Position numbers and translations under genes: made by a program
The notes under the pieces: generated by a model
The model's database searches: none
What the model saw: only the letters and a program-made list of their open reading frames with translations
Told to the model about the DNA's origin: nothing
Source: Mesorhabditis belari
Lineage: Eukaryota; Nematoda; Chromadorea; Rhabditida; Rhabditidae
NCBI GenBank assembly: GCA_958450365.1
Contig: CAUEEP010000728.1
Location: 2,449,001-2,513,000, forward strand
DNA: 64,000 nt
Direction: 5' to 3'
Shown here: in pieces, positions 53,965 through 64,000 of the stretch
Position numbering within the stretch: the stretch's first letter is position 1
Layout of the letters: each line of letters starts with the position of its first letter

Positions 53965-56900
53965 ATGACGAACTCGAGGTTGAACTCGCAGGCAGATGAT
54001 TTCAACTTCACCTTCACATCGAATTCGGCAAGCGAAAAAAGTTCTGAGTAAATTTTTACATTTGATTATGCTAGCTTGGCCATATAAATTCAACTTGCTG
54101 TCTCATTGTAGTCAAATGATTGATTGTACAGCTCAAATATTTCAATTGTGACTGCATTTAGTGACCCGAAAGTGAAAGTGAGACGAATTCGGAATCTCTT
54201 TGAACAAGTTATACAGGCTCCATCGCAAGCTCGCTCTGCCGCTAAACAGCTCACAATTCTTCTCTATGAGGTACCATTATCTTGTTTTTGTCTTTAATAT
54301 TTGTTATTTGTCTAGTACAAAGACGACGATTTGTCAACACTGAGCTTGATCTCCGAACATCCAGTAATCTCTGCGTTTGCATCCTACATCACGGATGCGC
54401 TCACTTCAATTTCAAGGACCTCAAGTTAATTTTAATTATCGATGTTTAAAAGTTTTGCTCTTTAGTATGGCAAACCGTTCTCGAGACCGTGGCTTTGGTA
54501 GATGCTTACGAAATGACGTTGAAATCAAATGTTTGCCATCGTTTAGTTGATGAACTTGTTGTCATGGTACTTCTTACAAATTAAAATTCTCAAATAAACG
54601 ATTTCGGAACAGCGGGAGACTCGTAATTTATGTTTTGCTTTAGGGTGCCACTGATCAAAGATGCTCTGTGCGAATGAAAGCTTGTTATTTGATGAAGGAG
54701 GTGTTGACAATTGAAGAAGAACGAGAACTTGGGGGAGCTTCGATGGAAGAAGAGGAAGAGCCAGATGATACGAGAAATTCTTCAAACGATAGCACACAGG
54801 CCATCGATTCTTTTGACGAAGACAGCATTGATCTAAACGACATAAAATATCCAAAGGTGGGCTTTAAAGATATAAGAAATAATATAAAGTGCAAAGCTTT
54901 AGGTTCGCAGCTTTCCTAAAATGTCAGCTCAAACTCTTCGTTCGATGCACTGGACTTCGTTGCTTGAAAGGCTTCGGCGTGATAAAGTAAAATTCCTTTG
55001 TAAACAAAGATAGAACTTTTCATTTTAGGAAACAGAGGTACGTGGTGCAGCTATTGAATCACTTGCGCACGTGTCGGGAGTACAAATATTTGTCGACGAC
55101 CTTGGATCGACAGCAAAACCGGATGATCGTAGTTAAATGCTCATACTTCTTGAAGATTTTGTTTTTAGTTGTGTTAGATCATTTGTTCGATCCCCAACCA
55201 ACGGTCAGAGCAAAGGCGGTCGACTCTTTCTCCTTCACATTTGCCGAGTCAATGGATAGAACAATGGATGCGCTAGAAACAGAAAAAGATGTCCAGGTTA
55301 ACTGTAAGCAACTATATTATGATTTCTTGATTTAGGTTCGTTCTCGCTTGCTCCGACGTTTTTTGGCCACATCGCTAACGTATTTCGACACAATACAGGC
55401 ACTTCGCTTACTGAAAATTTTATATGCGGATGGTAGGAGTTGGTTAAATGTCAAAATGGCAAGCTTTTAGATAACGAGCAACAGATTCATGAGAAATGGA
55501 GGAAATGCATCTTGTCGAAATGGCTCACGGAAATTGCACAAGACTACAACAGCGAGGAACGTCGACCTGACGCCAAGCCTCGCCTGCGAGTGGAGTTACT
55601 CTTCAAACTTATTGATCCTATCGTGAATAAGGATTTAGCTAACAAAATTGTGGGTTTGATGCCTCGCTTATCTGATGTTAACATTATTCTAGTTTCCAAC
55701 GATTGCTTCAATCTGTCAAGAGAATGCGGTCGGTAAGGTGGATCCATCGCAATGGATGAAACAGTTACGAGACGAAGATGTGGCCTATTTTCCAGAAGAT
55801 TTCACTCCGGATTTAAAACAATACAGACTGACAAAAGAAACGATTGGCCAAATCCTTGAGAAGTATATTCAAAGCTTTAACACTCAAAATGTACTTTTAG
55901 TGTTGCGGAATCAGAAATGAAATTTTTGGCACGTCGCCTATTTGTTCATCGAAGTTTGATCGATTATCTGCAAAGAAAAGTTTGCTCTAAAAAATACTTT
56001 GATAAATTGAATTCTTTAAGGTCTCCACTGAAGATCCGTCGCTCATCGCCGCTAGATTTCTCCCAGACTTGTGCACTCTGGCTAAAACGGTGAAGAAGTT
56101 TGTTTGAAAAGTAATATCTAGCAGCAATATTCGTTTAAGCTGTGTCCAGGCGATTTGTCGTAGCTCCCTTGTAAAGAATTCGGATCAAAGAATTTTGCTG
56201 GTTAGCTTGATTACTCTGTAATTTAGTCTTGCAAAAAGACTTGCAGGAACTTTAATATAAAAGGTTTCTTCAGGAATTCATTGTTTTGGAACTGTGCAAT
56301 TTGATGCGTCAACTCGACACGACAGAATGGGTGGGGCGACTCGAATGGCGCACAACTTTAATGGTGATCACCAAGGAGTGCCACTTTCTCGAAGATCGAG
56401 ACTCTCTTGCCCGTATCATGCAGGATATGGTCGACGATAGCGTGGATGATAAGAAAGAAGCCCTGGTATTATTTTTCCGATTGTTTCCGATTTTACTTCG
56501 GGTCATAGAGTGTTGCTGATGAAATAGCCTACATGGTTCACATAATGCTCACTGAATCGAATGAGAATAGCCAGACGACGGAGCAATATGATATTGACAT
56601 GGAGGCTGTCCCAAGGTATTGCAACTAAACATTAATCTTTATATAAAAATCAGATGTGCTATTCTACTGGAAGCTCTTCTACGAAACACAACAATTGATA
56701 CCTACTCTTCAGTTTTGAAAAATTTGGTTCTCCGTCTAGTAAGTTTTTATTTGGCGTTCAACTAGCTAAATGCTTAGGTGGAATTGGCAACATCTGTGGA
56801 TACAACACGGCCAATTGGCTGCAAAATTATAGCCATTGCTGCTTGTATGGATGATCAGGTGTGGATTGTATGATTTGTCCACCTTAATTAAATTTCAGAT

Positions 56901-58511
56901 TCTTGCGGCTCACGCACACATTCTTGCTGAATTGCCAACGAAACTACCTGATGAGATCAGGACAAGTGTTGCCTGTTTGACTGGAATTGCCGAACTTGTC
57001 TTGGTGAGGGGTCTCGTTGCCGTGGCTTCCGCTTTCTATGCTGATTTGGATCCAGATTCTCAGGCTGACGATGAAACAAAGGTATTGCTGAAATTTTTTA
57101 AGGCACCAATATTATTGTTTAGACACAAATTCTGAGGGTTAAGATAACAAGGATTGTCCAACTGTATGAAAATGCCATAATCAACAAGGTGCGTTTTACG
57201 CTTGTATAATATTATCACTATTCACATTTTTAGAACCGCATCTTGCAATTGGCCGGAATTGAAAATGGTTTACGGTTAATGGTTACTACTGGTTCAAAGT
57301 GATTAATGATATGTGGTATTTATATTTTTTTATTGTTTAGATGGTCAACAATCTTGTCTCGCTCTCTACTCACAGCTTTCACGATTAAGTCTCCTACAAA
57401 GGCTAAGGCGATGACCGAAGCGTACGTTAGCAGAGCAATCGGTTGGAATAAAAATGATCGGTAAGAGTAACAATTAAAGGCTTGTATTGTTCTTTTATAG
57501 AGGGTTTATGGCTGCATCTATGGTTGAAGCAGTTCGCATTTATGAGAACTGGCCAAACAAGACTAAAGTCGACCTCTCTGCCCTATTTTCCTACGGGCTT
57601 CTTACGATTCGACTGCTTAACGAGGAAAAAGTTAACAATGACAAAAGTAGAAAAGAGGCAAAGACCAAAGTTCGGGCTTCTGAGGTAAACATTGATACAC
57701 GTACTTGGATCAAGAACTTACCTTTAGCCCGATTTTGTGGGAGAGTTGGCTTTTCTCTATGGTATGTTGGATCATTGTGCAAGAAATCCCGATTCTGGTA
57801 ATCTATTGCATTTTTGTTTAAAATTTACCAATCTTTAGAGCTTTGTTTGACAATTTGCACGACGATCTCAAATTGTTTATCACTTCACCGCCATCGGCGA
57901 AACTTTTCATCGAATGCGAATTTTCTCAAGTCTTTACTAGATTCAACTCAAAGGACCATTGCGGTATGTTATTTCCGAAAAATGCAATATCCAATGAGAC
58001 TCTAGCGGTTGGCTGTCAGTGGACAAAAAGAAGCAGTGAAGGCTCTGATGAAACTACATAATCGCTTCCGTAAACTGAACAATAGGAATGCCATAAGTAT
58101 GAACGATTCAATGTTTTCATTTGATGAAGGTATGGATATCTTGTTGATTATACAAAGATGCTCATTCTAGCTCAAGAGATAGAAGATCCTTTGAGCTTGT
58201 CGCTATCTGCAGCAAATGATTCTGGGATCTTTGTTACTCCGAAATCAACCAAAACATCGAAGAGAAAGAATTGTGAAAAGATCACATTTGCACCGGCAAA
58301 GTCGCCAAAAAAGGAACCACTGTCTCAAATTCCCACACAAGTTTGCAGATAGTTTTTCTAATCATTGAATCGTTATAGGGCTCAGAACTTAGTTCTCGGT
58401 CGATTTATACTGTGAAAGAAGAGCAAATGAGTGTCTATGACTTTGAGGTAATCCTCTTTGCCTTTTGATTAAAATAACTTTGAATTTTAGGAAGACGACC
58501 TCTTTGATTGA
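53965..58511 (+). CDS. capg-1: Condensin non-SMC subunit CAP-G
   Basis: Twenty-eight exons from ATG at 53965 to TGA at 58511 give about 1082 residues with phases that close (human NCAPG 1015). Main exons include 54162-54270, 54644-54856, 54903-54986, 55169-55296, 55471-55649, 55693-55862, 56274-56465, 56899-57081, 57341-57460, 57501-57776, 58171-58340 and 58491-58511. HEAT-type helices carry the family pattern, for example ETEVRGAAIESLAHVSG, FDPQPTVRAKAVDSFSF, KWRKCILSKWLTEIAQDY and CAILLEALLRNTTIDTYSSV. The C-terminus is basic, then acidic (SMFSFDE, KSPKKEP, EEDDLFD). Condensin compacts mitotic chromosomes. The junctions at 57776/57839 and 57963/58031 rest on phase with weak sites. CAP-G2 is a less likely alternative. 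AATAAA follows near 58695. Confidence 0.75.
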
Positions 58512-58828
58512 TGTGCTAGTACGCATTTGAAACTTTGCGATATATTTTCACTTAACATTTAACAATTAACATTTAACATTTAGTCGCCGCCTTGTGCCAT
58601 TACTCTGTTGTTTTTCTGTTGTCTTTTGTTAGTTGCCATTAATTGTGTTAACCCATATTCATCTGTTATTTTTGTTTGTTTTTGAGGTGTGTAAATAAAG
58701 AAAACTCGTTAAAGAAGCGACAAAGTTATGTCATTACCACATTTGCGACCGTTGATTTTTCCGAAAACAATTTGGACCATAAAACCAAAAAAGAACCAAA
58801 AAAGCAAAAAAGAACCAAAAAAAGCTTA

Positions 58829-59603
58829 TTAGGGAAAGGCACGAAGTTCCCGTGAACTTTCCGGGTCACACACACCTTGCTAAATCAGGAATGGAGATTC
58901 ATAAGCTGAAATGAAAATCTGCCAAATAAGCTTGTAGACACGTAAAAATTCAATTGAAATTTCGAAGCTTTAAAGAACTTTAAAGAATTGAAGGAAATTG
59001 CATTGAACTCTTCCGCGCTTTTCAATCAACGGGTATGGGGCGCCCAGCGCCGGTGGCCAAGTGGATAGTGGGGCGGTCTATCGCTCGTAAGATCGGGGTC
59101 CGGTCTCGCTCTTATTTTTTGGTTTTTTTTTCTTTAGATGTAATTTTTTACCTTGTAACTATTCAATATAACAAAGCAAAAGATAAAATGCTTGTATGAA
59201 ATTAGATCACAAAGCATTCAAAACAATAAAAATTTTCACTTTGCAAACATCTGATAAAAGCAAGGTGCCTTTTTTCAAATTACGATTTACATCACAATGA
59301 GCAATGAATAGGTAAAAACATGTAAAGTATTACACTTAAAGAAAAGAAAAAAACCAAAAGCCCCGAACCCCGATCTTACGACTGGGAAGCCGTTTCACTG
59401 TCCCACTAAGCCACCGGGAGCCATTCTACGGCGATTGAAAAGCGCACTTTAAAGCTTATCTTCGAAATTTCAATTTAATTTTGACGCGTTTGCAAGCTTA
59501 TTTGGCAGATTTTGATTTTAGATTATGAATCTCCATACTCGATTTAGTAAGATGTATGCGGTCCGGAAACGAAAGCTCACGGGAAGTTCGTGCCTTTCCC
59601 TAG
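58829..59603. mobile_element. Long palindrome with two convergent tRNA-like segments
   Basis: Left arm 58829-59040 and right arm 59420-59603 are inverted copies, with ends TTAGGGAAAGGCACGAAG and CTTTCCCTAG. Inside are tRNA-like segments: plus strand 59049-59115, with A box TGGCCAAGTGG; and minus strand 59427-59358, with A box TGGCTTAGTGG and B box GGGGTTCGGGGC. They share CGTAAGATCGGGGT. The terminal GAAAGGCACGAA is also found at 10424, so this is the same family. Confidence 0.75.
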
Positions 59604-60097
59604 TTAGAAATTTGTACCCAGAGCTTTCTGCGGTGAGGAATCCAAGTCCAGCTTTAGTTTTTAATTATGAAGCCCTAAAAACCAGATCCGTCAAAAACTT
59701 GGAACTTTTGCACAATTCATATTTCTCAATCTAATAAAATGTCTCGAAAAAAGAATTTTCTGTCTGTTTCTAGAAAGCTAAAATTATATTCTGGTGGAGG
59801 CCAACAAGTTGCATATCCTTAAAAATTTCTAGAATTTCTGATCGATCCATTAGCGAGAAACAGCCGTGACATGACATCATGTTACGTGGTCCAAGGCCTC
59901 CATTCACCTGTGACATCACATCACACATTAATTCAAATCTGTAGAAAGGTTCAGCCAACAATTCACTTGTGACATTTGTGACATCTGTGACATTCACTTG
60001 TGACATTTCACGCGGTCGTCAATATTTTAATAGTCACATTATATTTTGTAACTGATAAGTTTATTAAAAGAAAAATTGATTCACGCAGCGACCGTTT
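59604..60097. other. Non-coding, short repeats
   Basis: No gene seen. TGTGACATTTGTGACATCTG-type repeats occur near 59900-60010, close to the end of the lectin gene. Confidence 0.5.
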
Positions 60098-61286
60098 TCA
60101 ATGTCGAGCCCTTGAAGGGTTGGCAGCTAAAATTTGGTGTTTAAAGCCATGATTCGAAATTATGAAATTTTAAATTTTAAGATGCTTTACCTGCTTGACA
60201 AATGAAAAAGTATTTCTCGGCGCAGTCGACGGCCGTCCAAACGCCATTTTTCGATGTATCCAGAACGGCACAAGCCTGGAATGCTTAGAGCTTAGATGCT
60301 TAGATTGCAATATGATTGCGTAGAGGTTAATTCAAATCTGTAGAAAGGTTTAGTCAACAGTTTGCTCACCTTAGTTGGATCAGTTGGCTCCACTTGATTC
60401 TCCCAGTTGGTGAATGTTGGCTGAAACTTTTTTTGGTGAGTCTATCATTTTATTTTCTTTTTATGCAAACCTTTGTGATGGCACCGTCGTCATCCCAATA
60501 CCATTTGCCATTGTCAAAACGGAGTCCAAGCCAAACGGTTGCGCCCATAGCGTTGACTAAATTTGGGAATTGGAAGTGATTTGTAGTGTTGCCTGTGTTG
60601 GCTTACTGGCATTACTTTTTGGGTACAAAAAAATGATCTCTTCTTGATGTTCCGAATCAAGTTGAGGTCATTACCGTAAATACAGTAATAGTACTCCACC
60701 CCCCTCGTACAGTCGCGTGGTCGCAAAGCTTTTTTAGTTTTTTAGTATTTCATTTTTTCAAAGCGCCCGTACTTTCAAAAAATGCGTCTTTGGTATCAAA
60801 AAATAGCTGAAATTGAGGGCTATTTTTTGATACCTAAACGCGCGTTGTAGCATAAACCAGTGTCAAGAAAAACTTGTTCAAAGCTAGACTACGCAACACT
60901 CCGCACCGTCATTATGGGGGTGCGGTACTATTACAGTATTTACGGTAGGTTTATTTTCTAATAAACACTTCACTTACAATTGATATAGTTCTGATCTTTT
61001 TGCCCGAGAATTTGCACGAGTTTGTGATTGATCGATTTACATTTGGTGCTCGACGACTAAAGTTTGAAATTCAATGATTTCCGAAAACGCCTACCGTGTA
61101 ATCGACCACTTGAAGCTGGAAATTGTAGCATTTTCCGTTGTAATATTGCTCAGTGATATCACAAGCTGAAAACAAAATCATTTTTTGACAATTTTACATG
61201 AACTTACAATCCTGTTTCGTCGGCAGAGCCAGGGAAAAGCCGAAAACGAAGCCAACCAAGCCCAACAAAGCCACCAATTTGAGCAT
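60098..61286 (-). CDS. Secreted single-domain C-type lectin
   Basis: Seven exons on the minus strand (61208-61286, 61095-61165, 60978-61056, 60471-60556, 60370-60420, 60191-60275, 60098-60126) encode 159 residues. A signal peptide (MLKLVALLGLVGFVFGFSLA) precedes one carbohydrate-recognition domain: CDITEQYYNGKCYNF, TVWLGLRFDNGKWYWDDDG, NWENQVEPTDPTK, ACAVLDTSKNGVWTAVDC and FFICQA. The EPT motif replaces the usual EPN calcium/sugar motif. A family A MITE lies in intron 3. The protein is predicted to be extracellular, and expansion of such clec genes is typical of nematode genomes. Confidence 0.9.
60672..60947. mobile_element. MITE, family A, in lectin intron 3
   Basis: The 276-bp palindrome has ends TACCGTAAATACAGTAATAG and CTATTACAGTATTTACGGTA. 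It is nearly the inverse orientation copy of 16261-16540. Confidence 0.88.
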
Positions 61287-61834
61287 TTTCTGTGAAGTGT
61301 TTAGGTGATGATTTTCCCAACGGCTTTTAAAGGGCTCAAAATTTGTGATAATAGCATTCGTTTATAGTTGTTGTGCCAAAGAACAGGATTACCTTATCTG
61401 ATTTTGAAGATCAAGCTATGCAGAAAGAGAAACTTTTGGACTCTTTGATGGCGTCACTGATAAACGAGGAAAAGTGACGAGCAAATGGGATTTTACAGCT
61501 GACCTATTCGTATTTGTGAATCCTATATTGGAAAAGCGGGAAACTCGATGAATCTTGAATCTTATTCAAGGCTCAAGTGAATCCAATTAAACTGTGATCT
61601 TTATGTTGAAGTCTCTCAAAAATGCCATCTTCAGAATCCAAAATTTAAAATCTCTACATTAAATGTTTTCTTATGTATAGATTTATGCAAATTTCATTTC
61701 ACAAAATTCAAAGAGAAAAATTTATTGCCTTCAAAAAAAAACGGTGAAGAGCCGAGAAGCTATTGAAGTTGAAGTCCGCTAAAAATTTCTTTATTATTTT
61801 CCAAATGTCCAATTTAAAATGTAGGGAAAACTTT
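61287..61834. other. Upstream region of the lectin gene, no gene seen
   Basis: AT-rich, no supported coding or repeat structure. Confidence 0.5.
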
Positions 61835-62680
61835 ACTATTACCCCCCGGGGCTTACTATCGCCCCCCCGACCCATTGAAAAAGATGATAAAAATTGGGGG
61901 GGGGGCGATACTAAAATTGGGGGGGGCGATGATAAAAGTTGGGGGGGGGGCGATACTACTTAACTATCCTTGGGGGGTGATAGTAAAGTTGATTGATAGT
62001 GTAGAATCGTCCCCCAAAAATACATCAGTGGGGGGCTATAGTAAAATAAATGGGAGGGGGTGATAGTAAAATTACCCGGAAATTCTTTACTATCGCCCCC
62101 CTAACTATTTTACTATGTCCCCCCTCCCCAGGATGAACTATATTATGGCCCCCGCCCGCCTCCACTTTACTATTTAAGAAATGAATTTTGAACAATTTTT
62201 CCAATATCTTATTTCAAAAAGTCCATTATTTTAAAAAAAACAGGTGGTGGGGTAATAGTAAACTACACTACTGGACAATGAAATATCATATTCGAAAAAA
62301 GATCGTCACTTTCACGCGTCTGTAACTCCATTGTCTTTACCGTATTTCTAAATATTAATATTACCATTGTGTAGTCCTTGAAAAGAGCTTTCAGAAAATG
62401 TATAACACTAATAGTTTAAGCTCAAAGACAAGGGAGTTACAGAAGCGCGAAAGTGACGATCGTTTTTCAAATATGATATTTCATTGTCCAGTACTGTAGG
62501 TGGGGGGGTGATATTACACAATATAAATAATGTATTATCACCGCCCAAACAATAAGTGGGAAGATAATAGTAAATTATAGGGGTAATAGTCGTAATGGGG
62601 GGTGATAATACAGTTTATCCTGGGGGCGGTGATAGTAAAGTATGTGGGGGGTAATAGTAAAATACTCCCAACGTGTAATT
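61835..62680. repeat. G-run/C-run repeat array, palindromic
   Basis: Degenerate units GGGGGCGATAGTAAA and their inverse (TTTACTATCGCCCCC) recur in both orientations, with G runs up to ten. The two outer ends (AAACTTTACTATTACCCCC and GGGGGTAATAGTAAAATACT) are inverted. A family C MITE (62264-62498) is inserted in the middle. Several tracts meet a four-run G-quadruplex pattern. Confidence 0.8.
62264..62498. mobile_element. MITE, family C, second copy
   Basis: It is a palindrome with ends TACACTACTGGACAATGAAA and TTTCATTGTCCAGTACTGTA, nearly identical to 39305-39550. Confidence 0.85.
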
Positions 62681-62732
62681 TGACGATGGTTTCTCCAAAA
62701 GAAGACTATTACGTAAAGTAAATATACGGTAC

Positions 62733-62865
62733 CTATTTGACAAATGAACCAATAAGGCTCTGAATAGTCAACGGCTCTCCACACACCGTTCATTTTCCCA
62801 TCCAAAATAGCGCAAGCCTTGCTGGGATCAATTCGATTAACGACGCGAACGGAAAATGAACAATG
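62733..62865 (-). pseudogene. Decayed C-type lectin fragment
   Basis: The minus strand reads IDPSKACAILDGKMNGVW, then RAVDYSEPYWFICQ, homologous to the last part of the lectin at 60098-61286. The Cys of VDC is replaced by Tyr, and the intron that separates DPTK from ACAV in the intact gene is absent. No other exons are seen nearby. Confidence 0.7.
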
Positions 62866-63429
62866 AACGGAAAAATTGTAGTTTTGTACTTTTTGCCCTA
62901 AAATCGTGATCGAGCGATTTGCACACCGCGTTCGCATCCTGAAGTAACTTTCAACAAAATTTCAAACTAGATTTACATCAATTGAAAGTTCGCATCAAAA
63001 TAGTAAAAACGCCGTTGTTCTATACATCGGAAAAGGGGCAATCTGAAGATCGAAATGTCATAATGTTACTGAAGCTGGCTGTCAATTAACAATTGTTTTT
63101 CTACACCTCAATCATACCTGGCCTAGTCAATTCGGTTAACGATGCACCGAAAAACATAGGGAGTAAGAAAACGTTAAGCATATTGATCGATTTCTTCTTT
63201 TAAAAGAATTCTTTTGAAAGAATAAACTAAAACAAATGTCAAAATTTAAGATAAGAAAAGTTATTTTAATTCTTGAAGCTCAGTGAAAAGAAAAGTTTCC
63301 CCAGAACTATTAACTGAACGGGAATCGGTGATAAGACAAACACGAAAACTCTCGTAATTTCAGATCATATCTTTCAAAAAAAACATTGTGTTATCTTTTT
63401 TTAAAATAAAAATTATCTTTGCGAGAAGA
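62866..63429. other. Non-coding
   Basis: No gene seen. TTCGGTTAACGATGCACCG at 63130 partly echoes the lectin-fragment flank (ATTCGATTAACGACG at 62831). Confidence 0.45.
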
Positions 63430-64000
63430 AGTGCGAGAAGAAGTGCAGTGTGCCACAGACCAAAGATCAGAGGATCTCAGACGCGACCAAGGAGCTGCTC
63501 AAGATGAGGATCCACCTCAAGAACAACACCAACTCCACAGAGCTGGAACGAAGAGCAGCTGACAAAGCATGCCGCAACCACCTCAAGATGGGCCTCAGCA
63601 ACCACCGCAAGCGAAAGCTCCTGGAAGCAGCCGAAGCAAGACAAAGCATCAAGAGGTGCAGACGAAGACTCATCCAAGAGAGACAAGTCTTCACAGCCCT
63701 CAAGGACAACAACGGCACCAGAACCAACTCAAGAGCGGCGATGGAGAAGATTGTCCAAGACTTCTACACCGACCTCTACTCGTCGACAGGCACCCACCCA
63801 CCACCGCAATTGCCAGCTGCCACAGAAGAAATGCCGACAGTCCTCCCAGCCGAAATCAGAGCAGCCATCGCCACCACCAAGACTGGAACAGCACCAGGGC
63901 CAGACGACATCAAGATAGAACTACTCAAGGCTGCAGGAGAAGACATGCACAAGCTGCTGGCCGAACGCTTCACCACCTACCTCCACAACCAGAGGATACC
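63430..64000 (+). mobile_element. RTE-like LINE, 5'-truncated, runs off the window
   Basis: A continuous plus-strand frame reaches the window end: RISDATKELLKMR, then FYTDLYSS and the reverse-transcriptase entry motif TKTGTAPGPDDIKIELLKA shortened from the RTE pattern KxGKAPGPDGI, and RFTTYLHNQRIP. This is the linker and first fingers motif of a non-LTR reverse transcriptase. An endonuclease domain is not present upstream. The segment is clearly GC-richer than its surroundings, suggesting a recent or transferred element. Confidence 0.8.

Noticed and set aside
54543..54894. Minus-strand frames over CAP-G exons
   Set aside because: They mirror an acidic, Ser-rich plus-strand exon that fits the CAP-G model with correct phases.

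Overview
The window is AT-rich nuclear DNA of a nematode, probably rhabditid-like. The evidence is: genes split into many small exons by introns that are often 38-60 bp with TTTCAG-type acceptors; acceptor-like TTTTAG/TTTCAG directly before several start codons, as expected for spliced-leader addition; a recognisable FLP-21 neuropeptide precursor; nematode-style C-type lectins; and dense mariner, pogo and palindromic transposon debris. I could not assign a species. All exon models were built by hand from reading frame, splice phase and family similarity; phases close exactly in the main models.

Layout. 0.1-2.1 kb: a tandem duplication, one copy of which carries a palindromic transposon, plus an unrecognised short coding segment. 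3.0-6.5 kb (+): secreted C-type lectin with two CUB domains. 6.5-11.4 kb (-): SWEET sugar transporter, convergent with the lectin; one intron holds a whole mariner. 11.4-18.7 kb: transposon-rich, with a pogo-like element of about 2.1 kb and a deleted mariner relic. 18.7-20.4 kb (+): secreted Gly/His/Tyr-rich protein. 20.9-23.5 kb (-): flp-21-like neuropeptide gene. 26.5-37.4 kb (-): gene-dense block of lsm-5, EB1 (ebp), LKB1/par-4 and a C2H2 zinc-finger gene. 38.6-42.1 kb (+): secreted Gln/Pro-rich, Cys-containing protein with a duplicated domain. 44.6-52.0 kb (+): gamma-glutamyltransferase with two possible cytoplasmic N-termini and a 0.5-kb (GGGTC)n array in an intron. 54.0-58.5 kb (+): condensin subunit CAP-G. 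60.1-61.3 kb (-): single-domain C-type lectin, followed by a decayed paralogue fragment. 63.4-64.0 kb (+): start of a GC-rich RTE-like LINE reading frame that runs off the window.

The genes are unrelated housekeeping, signalling and secreted functions; only the 26-37 kb minus-strand block looks like a conserved or possibly co-transcribed neighbourhood. The striking theme is mobile DNA. Several palindromic families and the pogo-like element share TACCGTA-type ends. Two insertions can be compared with an empty copy of the same flank in this window. Other palindromes have perfect 8-9 bp target duplications and are nested inside each other, and one family of long palindromes carries tRNA-like (Pol III A/B-box) heads. 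I found no CRISPR, operon-encoded defence or other prokaryotic-type system.
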